From positions 1 to 12,577 of the forward strand of contig CAMDRK010000044.1 of NCBI GenBank assembly GCA_945906715.1: a DNA stretch of 12,577 bases. The letters run 5' to 3'. Positions 7,201-12,577 of the stretch are shown here, piece by piece. The position numbers and the translations under genes were made by a program. This stretch comes from Nitrospira lenta. Its GTDB lineage: Bacteria; Nitrospirota; Nitrospiria; Nitrospirales; Nitrospiraceae. The notes under the pieces are model-generated. The model was not told where the DNA came from, made no database searches, and saw only the letters and a list, made by a program, of their open reading frames with translations. Positions within the stretch are counted from its first letter, which is position 1. Every line of letters starts with the position of its first letter.

Positions 7201-8326
7201 CTTGGACGTTCCAGCCGGTGATGACTCCAGCAGCATCCATCCCGATGAAGGCATCGAGCGCCGTCTCGACAATGCGCTGCGTGCGAGCTTCGCTCTCCCT
7301 CAAAGACATTTCGGTTTTTTTGGAGAGCGCACTCTCAAGCTGCGCGAGCCGATGTTCACTTTGCGCGCGTTTCATGGCCCATACCAAGAGTCCAAAAATT
7401 GGAACCACTACGGCACTGCCTATCAGGCCGAGGTTCCAGAGGACTTCTCGAATCGGCGTCAGGACATCGTCCCGATCCATACGCATCAGCACCGTCCAAT
7501 GCAGACCCTCAAAAACTTCGAAGCCCTGGGTTCGGGCATAGCCGGTAATCACCGGCACATGGCGACGTAGGTGCTCCTCCTCGACGTAACCGGGTCGGGA
7601 CCCTTTGCCTGCCTGCGCCGACGGGAGGCCGAGTTGTTTGAGATTGACATTGCCCTTATGGTAGAGGTCAGAATCAACGAAGGCCACCCCTTTCTCCGTC
7701 ATAAACTGATATTCCACCTTTCCTAAAAATCCTTTCTGCTCCTGGAAGGAATGGAGGACCCTCGTCACGAGGTCTTCCATGGCTGGAATGCTCACCCGCG
7801 TGGTCACGACCCCACGGAACTGTCCCTGAGGTCCGATGATGGGCGCTGCATAAGCAATGGCATCCTCGCCGCCGACCGCTGAGTATGGTGCCACATCTCC
7901 CACATTGACCTGTTGTCCGTTCCGTACGGCCTCAAACCAAAATGCAGCGCTGTAGTCCCGTCCGATCGTGGACGGGCTGGTGGCGACCACGACCTGTCCA
8001 CGCGCGTTCGTGACGCCGATCCAATCGTAATCCGAGTACGAGGTCTTCATCCATGCGAGGTACGCCGACTGAAACGCACGATTGTCCGGCTGCGCGCTGA
8101 AGGTCCGTGCAAGCATCTGCACATCGCCATACCGCTCGTGCAGAACTCGGTCCAACTGGTTCGAGACTTCGGCGGCTGTCAGGGCTAGGGTTTCGCCTGC
8201 TGTGGCAACCATTCGGACTTCGATATAGTGGAGCATGGTGGCACTGACGGCCAGCGTGGCGACCGTCATGATGACAATGAGGGTCGGGAACCAGGCATAA
8301 GGGCGGGGCGCTGTTGTGTCAGACAT
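4253..8326 (-). CDS. Membrane hybrid histidine kinase: dCache-PAS-GAF-HisKA-HATPase-REC-REC-Hpt
   Basis: This is a 1357-residue multi-step phosphorelay kinase. Transmembrane helix 1 is at residues 12-32, followed by a periplasmic double-Cache-type sensor (about 33-290) and transmembrane helix 2 (about 297-317). A coiled coil leads into a PAS domain (about 348-465) and a GAF domain (about 483-635). The HisKA domain has the phospho-accepting H679 in SHEIRTPMNG. The HATPase domain has N796 in the N box (GNALKF), then DTGIGI and GTGLGL. REC1 has D921/D922 and acceptor D970. REC2 has E1081/D1082, acceptor D1125 and K1197. The Hpt domain has H1290 in AHELNG. All relay residues are present, so it should be active. 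REC2 carries an extra segment (about 1145-1167) encoded by a palindromic repeat. The start fits the position of the first membrane helix, although only a weak purine-rich ribosome site is seen. The architecture resembles BarA/EvgS-type kinases. The ligand is unknown. Confidence 0.93.
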   Translation of the reverse strand: MSDTTAPRPYAWFPTLIVIMTVATLAVSATMLHYIEVRMVATAGETLALTAAEVSNQLDRVLHERYGDVQMLARTFSAQPDNRAFQSAYLAWMKTSYSDYDWIGVTNARGQVVVATSPSTIGRDYSAAFWFEAVRNGQQVNVGDVAPYSAVGGEDAIAYAAPIIGPQGQFRGVVTTRVSIPAMEDLVTRVLHSFQEQKGFLGKVEYQFMTEKGVAFVDSDLYHKGNVNLKQLGLPSAQAGKGSRPGYVEEEHLRRHVPVITGYARTQGFEVFEGLHWTVLMRMDRDDVLTPIREVLWNLGLIGSAVVVPIFGLLVWAMKRAQSEHRLAQLESALSKKTEMSLRESEARTQRIVETALDAFIGMDAAGVITGWNVQAEQMFGWPRQEAIGRLLSATVIPAQHREAHERGLRHFLATGEGPVLNKLIEITACHRDGREFPVELAISPALIRGENYAFNAFVRDISVRIRTENRSAMQHCTTQTLAEADTLADAIPKILRVICELSRWDIGAMWLVNEDAHPPVLSCAEIWHQPSVKGTEFSRVTMQIAFTRGNGLPGRVWANGEPTWISDVAQDTDFPRAPVAAQENLHGAFAFPVRIDARILGVMEFFSYEVRRPDDDLLQIFITIGSQVAQFIERKRAEARVSTYAQELGQKNCDLDLALTAAQAATQAKSSFLAVMSHEIRTPMNGIMGMTGLLLDTHMTPEQRDYAETVRRSSEALLSIINDILDFSKIEAGRLTLEVIDFDLRTTVEEALDLFAEPAQRKGLELGCLLHAEVPTALRGDPGRLGQILVNLIGNALKFSQQGEVIIYVTRGEETADRALIEFAVTDTGIGIAPEAQDFLFKPFSQADTSTTRNFGGTGLGLVICKQLVEQMGGQIGLESVPGKGSTFRFTVWLTKQPPQTHATPLPRGSLQGRRLCIVDDNATNRRILEQYASQWGLQSASAADAYQALALLKDAASRGEPFDLAILDLQMPRMDGLELGHAITADPVLAATRLVLLTSIGLRGQAEKAKQAGISAYLTKPVHRSHLYDCLSMIVDLPAKSATDPLEVGAAGRPHDVLVTRHVLKEAAAAARARILVAEDNIVNQKVAVCQLEKLGYRADVVANGLEAVEAVARVRYALVLMDCQMPEMDGLEATAEIRRREAMGDGQEAIGSSLTSSLSPLASRHVPIIAMTANAMQGDREKCVDAGMDDYLAKPVKLEHLKATLARWIPGQSTPNEQKEPVSSDTREPVHDCVDSGVLADLRQLDISCGLLSTLITHFLEDVPTRLAALQDALQQGDAGALARVAHELNGASGNLGVRKMRQLCVELQALGKAKDLTKAGALLAQLVNEFELVRRRLMAEHATIAHDTLADDV
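4825..4895. repeat. 71-bp imperfect palindrome inserted in frame in the second receiver domain of the kinase
   Basis: Arms at 4825-4854 and 4866-4895 are reverse complements of each other at 22 of 30 positions and flank an 11-base loop (4855-4865). Each arm has internal short tandem repeats: GGCGAGAGGC occurs at 4825-4834 and 4839-4848, and CCATCGC occurs twice in tandem in the other arm. It encodes kinase residues about 1145-1167 (from AMGDGQEAIG to LSPLAS), which lie between helix 3 and strand 4 of REC2, where typical receivers have only a short loop. It resembles palindromic mini-elements that insert into genes without breaking the frame. Confidence 0.7.
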
Positions 8327-8365
8327 GGGTGTTCATTCTTCTTCGCCTGGTGCTGCGTCGCACGA

Positions 8366-8488
8366 GCAGGCTGTTGAAACAGTTCACCAGCGTTGCTCTC
8401 GTGTCGCTAGAGGCTGAACGCACGGCAAAGAGTGCGCCTCGCCTCTTTGTTCGCTCCGGCTGGAACGTCCGCTTTTTGAATATCCTGA
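8366..8488. repeat. Dispersed repeat with inverted ends and an internal hairpin
   Basis: The left end (GCAGGCTGTTGAAACA, 8366-8381) and right end (TTTTTGAATATCCTGA, 8473-8488) are imperfect inverted repeats, with about 11 of 16 positions pairing. Inside, 8410-8423 (GAGGCTGAACGCAC) pairs with 8432-8445 (GTGCGCCTCGCCTC) at 11 of 14 positions around an 8-base loop. This layout matches my recollection of a repeat common in Nitrospira intergenic regions, usually starting GCAGGCTGTTGAAAAAG and ending in a run of T followed by GAACA-CCTGC. That recollection needs a genome search. It lies 40 bases upstream of the kinase start codon. The overlapping plus-strand open frame (8314-8502) is judged a by-product of the repeat. 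Confidence 0.6.
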
Positions 8489-8620
8489 GAAGCAGAAATT
8501 AGGCATTTCAGAAGCAGACCTTCACCGTTCGTGGTCTAATTGTGGATGATACAGCAGATTATAAAATATGCTTGCTTTTTCTCTTTTTGCTCAACGCATA
8601 TTCGTGTGGATGATTTATGC
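8489..8620. other. AT-rich spacer without recognisable gene
   Basis: This stretch is visibly more AT-rich than its surroundings and includes a pyrimidine-rich run at about 8570-8590. AGAAGCAGA occurs twice (8488-8496 and 8509-8517), and AATATGC and GCATATT form a short inverted pair around the pyrimidine-rich run. It directly follows the stop of the ISL3-like remnant, so it may be the old end or flank of that element. No gene or promoter could be supported. Confidence 0.3.
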
Positions 8621-8830
8621 TCAGTCTCGAAACAAGACGGCGGTCAGAATCTTGAGTCGGAGATCCTCCTCATACTGATAGCCACAGACGCGCTGTTGAA
8701 CCATGCGAATCTTGTTATCCAAGCACTCGGCGAAACATCGATTGACCTTGTTGCGGGGCGCGCAATACGCCGCGATGCTCTTCAGTGCCGTTCGTTCAGA
8801 GCGGCAAACTTCTCGAAGGGCAGGAACCGT
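8621..8830 (-). pseudogene. Remnant of an ISL3-like transposase, C-terminal end only
   Basis: Reading the minus strand from about 8830 to the TGA at 8621-8623 gives an uninterrupted frame of about 65 codons. It contains LKSIAAYC, then FAECLDNKIRMVQQRVCGYQ, then YEEDLRLKILTAVLF. This follows the conserved C-terminus of ISL3-type (IS204/IS1001/IS1096/IS1165) transposases, where a glycine-and-asparagine motif of the form EG-NNKI leads into R-AYG-R and then -L-LKI. The usual Gly-Leu-Asn of the motif has become Cys-Leu-Asp, consistent with decay. No start codon, DDE core or zinc-finger region is present. Homology fades where the TonB-like plus-strand fragment begins. Confidence 0.65.
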
Positions 8831-8841
8831 TACCCTGTGAG

Positions 8842-9095
8842 CTGCTCCCGCCCGTCTCTTTTTCTGAAATCAAGCTGGTCGAGGTGCTGCTAAAAGCACG
8901 GCGGCAGCGATCTACGGATTCAACGCCTTTGACGGCATCGTGAACATCATCACATCAGATCCGGATGAGATGAAGAGGAAGACCATTCAGGTTGAAAGGT
9001 GGACACATTCGAACGAATCCGACTGGCAGAGAACCATCCTGACCCAAGGTTCAGAGGCGAGAATCGTGGAAGGCACCTTGCAGGACTTTTGTTGA
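8842..9095 (+). pseudogene. Fragment of a TonB-dependent receptor plug domain, frameshifted
   Basis: In one plus frame (8842-8889) the translation reads LLPPVSFSEIKLVEVL, the stretch that precedes the RGP motif in TonB receptor plugs (usually LP-----IERIEV-RGP). The homology then continues in another frame from about 8892. It reads AAAIYGFNAFDGIVNIITS followed by a proline and an EMK, matching the plug signature (S--YG-NAF-GV-NIIT). A small deletion in the RGP region, near 8888-8892, therefore broke the frame. After about 9000 the similarity to the family is lost, and the frame stops at TGA 9093-9095. The signal peptide, TonB box and the whole 22-strand barrel are missing, so this cannot make a receptor. 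9096-9202 holds nothing recognisable. Confidence 0.65.
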
Positions 9096-9202
9096 ACGAC
9101 GGACAGCCGTTGTTCTGTTTTTATAGCAAGCCTCGGCACGGCATCCCTGCGCAACGACGAGAGTGTCCATCGCCTCTCGAATGAAACGGCAAGATTACTG
9201 GC

Positions 9203-9541
9203 TCACATTGCCCGGGTCACATTCCCCAGAAATTCTGCCGCGAGTTCGCTAGGTTTGAAGACGCCCCGTTCGGTGATGATGCCGGTGATCAACTCGGCCA
9301 GGGTCACGTCGAACGCCGGATTGTAGACTGCGACCCCTTGGGGTGCGACGGAATGGCTGCCGTGGATGGTGGTGACTTCTGAGGGATTCCGTTGTTCGAT
9401 CGGAATGTCTGCCCCTGTGTTGGTCTTCAAATCAATCGTGGAATAGGGCGCGGCCACGTAAAAGGGAATCCCATGGGCTTTTGCCAGTACGGCGACAGAA
9501 TAGGTGCCGATCTTATTGGCCACGTCTCCATTGGCGGCGAC
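9203..9541 (-). pseudogene. mtnA: 3' part of S-methyl-5-thioribose-1-phosphate isomerase, 5' part lost
   Basis: The minus strand reads VAANGDVANKIGTYSVAVLA, then GIPFYVAAPYSTID, then IPIEQRNPSEVT, and ends normally at a TGA (9203-9205). This is the strongly conserved C-terminal third of MtnA, the methionine-salvage isomerase that converts 5-methylthioribose-1-phosphate to the ribulose form. The homology stops abruptly at about 9541, inside the D-R-(I/V)-A-A-N-G-D motif. The frame has a stop a few codons further upstream. A GTG at 9521-9523 could formally start a 106-residue product. However, the N-terminal two thirds are absent, including the catalytic Cys and, as I recall it, the catalytic Asp just before the break. 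An intact copy would be expected elsewhere if the pathway is used. Confidence 0.85.
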
Positions 9542-9549
9542 CGGAAGGA

Positions 9550-10057
9550 TCGAGTCGGATCATTTTGGTTCCGGGCCAAGTGCAGTTGGACGCATCCATT
9601 CAGTACGGCGCTCCAGGGATTCGTTCCAATATGAGTTTGTTACAGTCGGTTCGCAAGGCGAATCCCTCTGCGCATATCATCTATAAGCCCCACCCAGATG
9701 TGGTGGCCGGTCTACGGAAGAAAGGTGAAGGTGAAGACGAGGCTGTGCACTTGTGTCATGAAGTGGTGATTGATACCGTGATGGGCGAGTTACTGACTGT
9801 GGTAGATGAGGTGCATGTGCTGACATCGCTGGCTGGCTTCGAGGCACTGCTGCGTGGGAAAACGGACCTGCTACGGCCAACCATTTTATGCCGGGTGGGG
9901 GCTGACCCACGATCTCGTGCCGCTCACACGCCGCACAGGCCGTTTGACTATCGATGAACTGGCCGCCGGGACACTGATCCTCTACCCCACCTATGTCAGC
10001 CGGACTACCGGGCAATTCACGACGCCGGAGCGAGCGCTGGATGAATTATTGGAATGG
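9550..10057 (+). pseudogene. kpsC: 3' part of capsule polysaccharide glycosyltransferase KpsC, frameshifted
   Basis: The plus strand reads RIILVPGQVQLDASI, then IIYKPHPDVVAGLR, then EVHVLTSLAGFEALLRGK. It then shifts frame at about 9859-9866 to TCYGQPFYAGWGLT, ILYPTYVSRTTG and TTPERALDELLEW. These are the characteristic blocks of the second (C-terminal) Kdo-transferase-like domain of KpsC, which builds the poly-Kdo linker of group 2 capsules. Only about 170 codons of a family usually above 600 residues remain, and no start or first domain is present. Homology starts within about 10 bases of the broken end of mtnA and fades after 10057. The open frame continuing to 10468 is antisense to comEC and not part of the gene. 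10058-10162 holds nothing recognisable. Confidence 0.85.
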
Positions 10058-10162
10058 GACAGCAGCAAAACGGCTTCCCGTTGCGGCAACACTTCCTGCG
10101 CCTCGCGCTTCTTCTTGGAAAACGATTCTGATGAGAACCTGAGAATCGGCGCCGAGCGGTGG

Positions 10163-12577
10163 TCAATGCACGTCACGCCATTGTTTCCAAATCCTCTCCC
10201 AGTTCGCCTGTTCGCAGGCCCACAGGCACGAGCCTCTGTTCGTCGGCTGCCACACCAACTCTCGCGCGCGATGCACGTCGAGCGCCTCATTGGACACTCT
10301 TCCGGTAAACCACACCCCGCCGTCACGATCGGTTCGCAACACCGTACTGCCTTCTGTCCCATACGCATCGAGCACGGCAGCAGCCGGGTGTCTGTAAGGG
10401 TTATGGCGCCCTGCGGAAAATACGGCATAACGCGGATGCACCGATGCCAACCAGTCACGATTCAATGAACTCACGGCCCCATGATGCGGCACCTTGAGGA
10501 CTTCAATCGGCCCCGGAGACATTGAGCCGGTCATCCGCGACAAGCCATCGCGCTCGACATCCGCCGCAAAAAGCATCGTATGAGTACCACACGTCAGCCG
10601 CGTCACGACTGAACGATTGTTTAACGCACGCCCACTCACATGGCTATCGTGGAGCGGCACATCGAGTGACTCGTCGGCTGGTGGGTTGAGAACCAGCAGC
10701 CGGCAGGGACCGGATGACACGATCTCCCGTCCTTCTCTGGCCACCCCTTCTTGTAATCCTTGAAAGGCCAATGACTCTTGCAATCGACGATAGAACAGCT
10801 CTTCGCGTGTCTCTCCCGATCCCCAATAGCGCTTGACCATGAAATGGCGGACTACCCAGGCCAGACCTCCGACATGATCGAGTTGCGGATGTGTGCCAAT
10901 GATCTGGTCGTTCGCATGAATTCCCCGGTTCCAGAGAAACGGACCCACCACCGCGCGGCCCATGTCGAATCGTTCATAGGTCGCCCCTCCGTCGATCAAC
11001 ACGACCTGTCCATCGGGCAGCTCAATGACCGCGCTATCGCCTTGCCCGACGTCAAGGAACGTGACTCGAAATCGATCCCCATCAGGAAACATCCGTGGGG
11101 ACCAGGCCCACCACAGTACTATCAATAGGACTCCAGCGCCCGCTGCCAACCAGAACGATGCGTGGCCCACTCGGTTCCATAGCAGCACGAGACAGCCATA
11201 AAATAGGAGCATGGTGAACGCCGAAGGAGCCGCAACATGCCATTCTCCTCCCGGCAGCATCGACACCAGACGGACCACAGCCACATAGTGTTCGAGTAAC
11301 CACTGATTCAACGAAGCCAGGGGCAATACGGTTCCCCCTACCATGATCTGCCAGATTCCGGACACGAGTCCCAACGGGACAAGCAGCATCCCCATTACGG
11401 GAACGGCCACTACATTGGTGAAAAGACCGAGCCAGGGCAATTGATTAAAATAATACGCAACAAGAGGAACGGTCACCAGCGTCACCACTCCGCTCATCAC
11501 CACAGAGTCTCTCCCCCATCGAGCGCAGGTTCTCAGGAACGACGGTTCGATCTGCCTCTCCTCCGCTTCAGCCATGGCAGGCCAGGAGAGCCACCCAACA
11601 ATGGCGAGGACGGACAAAAATGAGAGCTGAAAGGAGATATCGAAGAGCGCCTGAGGATCGTGCAGCAACATTCCCACCGCGGCGGCAGAAAGGGCATGGA
11701 ACAGACGGCGCTCCTGGCCGAGCCAGATGGCACTCAGCCCCACAGTCACCATCAGCAAAGACCGCATCGTCGCCAGTTCAGCCCCGGCCAGGCAGGCGTA
11801 GCCTGCAACAGGAAGAAGCGTACAGACAGCGGCAATCCGAGTCGGCGTGATTCTCCGAGACAGCGCAAGAAGCCAGTGAGCAGGCAATAGAATCATGGCC
11901 CATCTGACGACCGCAAAGATCACCAAGGCAACGAGGCCCAAGTGGCTCCCCGAAATAGAAAGAAGATGGACCGTCCCGGTCACCATGAACTGATCGCGCA
12001 GATCTGAATCCAAATACCCTCGATCGCCGATGATGATGCCCAGATAGAGCCCCAGTGCCGGCTGAGGAAGGGTTTGTACCGCAGCGAGACGGATACTGCT
12101 TCTCCACCGATCGAATTGATTCCAGATGGCCCACCAGGCATGTACCCTCCCAGACTCAAGAAACTGCACCGCCTCGGACCCAGTCACCGTGGCAATCGCA
12201 TCGATCCCTTGCCGCTCACGATAAGCCGCATAGTCGAATCCACCAGGATTCAACGACCCGCTTGGACGGCGCAACATCGCCCGAAAGCTAACCCGATCGC
12301 CTTGGAAGAACATTCGTTCAGGCGTGCGCCAAGTCAACAGAACATGTCTTGACGCTCCCGATGCATCGATTGGCTCATCCAACCTAACGATCATGACCAA
12401 TCGATCTGGCGCCTGTTGCACGGGCGCCACGATACGACCGGCTACTTCGATCGCCGCATCGGACGAGCGCTCGACCATTGGGCTATGGGCAGCCAAGTTT
12501 ACGGCCAACGCCCAATAGACAACTCCCACCAAGAGTGCTCCGTAGAGCCACGTCGCCTGGCGGATGGAGAACCGATT
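10163..12577 (-). CDS. comEC: ComEC/Rec2-family DNA internalisation protein (5' end outside window)
   Basis: The open frame runs from the window edge at 12577 to a TGA at 10163-10165, giving about 804 codons with no stop. A possible TTG at 12530-12532 is not needed as a start, because the coding character (a hydrophobic LYGALLVGVVYWAL segment) continues upstream of it. The order is typical of ComEC. First comes an OB-fold (DUF4131) region around 12480-12200. Next is the Competence membrane domain with many helices (about 12100-11170), including HLLSISGSHLG near 11940-11970. Last is a metallo-beta-lactamase-like domain (about 11080-10230) with FLDVGQGD, THPQLDHVGG and PHHGAVSS. ComEC forms the inner-membrane channel that brings single-stranded DNA into the cell during transformation, and its lactamase-like domain is proposed to degrade the other strand. 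The gene appears intact within the window and faces the kpsC remnant. Confidence 0.92.
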   Translation of the reverse strand, partial: NRFSIRQATWLYGALLVGVVYWALAVNLAAHSPMVERSSDAAIEVAGRIVAPVQQAPDRLVMIVRLDEPIDASGASRHVLLTWRTPERMFFQGDRVSFRAMLRRPSGSLNPGGFDYAAYRERQGIDAIATVTGSEAVQFLESGRVHAWWAIWNQFDRWRSSIRLAAVQTLPQPALGLYLGIIIGDRGYLDSDLRDQFMVTGTVHLLSISGSHLGLVALVIFAVVRWAMILLPAHWLLALSRRITPTRIAAVCTLLPVAGYACLAGAELATMRSLLMVTVGLSAIWLGQERRLFHALSAAAVGMLLHDPQALFDISFQLSFLSVLAIVGWLSWPAMAEAEERQIEPSFLRTCARWGRDSVVMSGVVTLVTVPLVAYYFNQLPWLGLFTNVVAVPVMGMLLVPLGLVSGIWQIMVGGTVLPLASLNQWLLEHYVAVVRLVSMLPGGEWHVAAPSAFTMLLFYGCLVLLWNRVGHASFWLAAGAGVLLIVLWWAWSPRMFPDGDRFRVTFLDVGQGDSAVIELPDGQVVLIDGGATYERFDMGRAVVGPFLWNRGIHANDQIIGTHPQLDHVGGLAWVVRHFMVKRYWGSGETREELFYRRLQESLAFQGLQEGVAREGREIVSSGPCRLLVLNPPADESLDVPLHDSHVSGRALNNRSVVTRLTCGTHTMLFAADVERDGLSRMTGSMSPGPIEVLKVPHHGAVSSLNRDWLASVHPRYAVFSAGRHNPYRHPAAAVLDAYGTEGSTVLRTDRDGGVWFTGRVSNEALDVHRARELVWQPTNRGSCLWACEQANWERIWKQWRDVH

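Noticed and set aside
6011..7570. Two long plus-strand open frames (233 and 276 codons) antisense to the kinase
   Set aside because: They cover the GAF, PAS and HisKA coding region of the kinase, whose motifs are unambiguous. The antisense translations look like nothing known.
8560..8610. AATATGC/GCATATT inverted pair as a terminator
   Set aside because: The arms are only 7 AT-rich bases separated by a long gap, and no stable GC-rich stem followed by T residues is formed.
8314..8893. Plus-strand open frames 8314-8502 and 8540-8893 as small genes
   Set aside because: The first is generated by the dispersed repeat. The second is antisense to the ISL3-like remnant and crosses into the TonB fragment in the wrong frame.
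9854..10468. A 204-codon plus-strand gene starting inside kpsC
   Set aside because: Only its first ~68 codons match KpsC. The remainder is spacer and antisense of the comEC 3' end.
10864..10900. Degenerate metal site in the ComEC lactamase-like domain (THPQLDH rather than HxHxDH)
   Set aside because: ComEC family members commonly have this H-x-x-x-D-H form (for example a THADQDH type), so it is not evidence of loss of function.
12530..12532. TTG as the start of comEC
   Set aside because: The same frame stays open to the window edge with hydrophobic coding sequence, so the true start is probably outside the window.

Overview
The window looks like a piece of a Nitrospira-type chromosome (phylum Nitrospirota). 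This is inferred from the moderately high GC, the style of the large hybrid histidine kinase, and a dispersed repeat at 8366-8488 that I recall from that genus. No sequence search was possible, so the taxonomy is a judgement.

Left part (1-3530). The last codons of an outer-membrane beta-barrel-like gene run into a membrane-anchored polysaccharide deacetylase (94-2016, +). Convergent to it, and sharing its stop-codon bases, is a minus-strand pair: a single-domain CheY-like receiver (3132-3530) and a membrane-anchored HEAT-repeat protein (2013-3119). This looks like the edge of an exopolysaccharide synthesis/export locus with its signalling partners.

Middle part (3531-8326). A remnant of an IS630-type transposase (3628-3790) separates that pair from a second minus-strand pair. 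The second pair is a 1357-residue hybrid histidine kinase (dCache-PAS-GAF-HisKA-HATPase-REC-REC-Hpt; 4253-8326) and a second single-domain receiver (3861-4235). Together they contain all parts of a His-Asp-His-Asp phosphorelay, but no DNA-binding output domain is visible. A 71-bp imperfect palindrome (4825-4895) sits in frame inside the second receiver domain of the kinase.

Right-middle part (8327-10162). This stretch contains no intact gene and is a gene graveyard. In order it holds a dispersed repeat with inverted ends, an AT-rich spacer, a C-terminal ISL3-like transposase remnant (-), a frameshifted TonB-receptor plug fragment (+), the 3' part of mtnA (-), and the 3' part of kpsC (+, frameshifted). 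The mtnA and kpsC pieces are fused head to head at their broken ends within about 10 bp, which marks a rearrangement breakpoint.

Right end (10163-12577). A comEC/rec2-family DNA-uptake channel gene lies on the minus strand and runs off the window at its 5' end.

No RNA genes, CRISPR arrays or complete mobile elements were seen.
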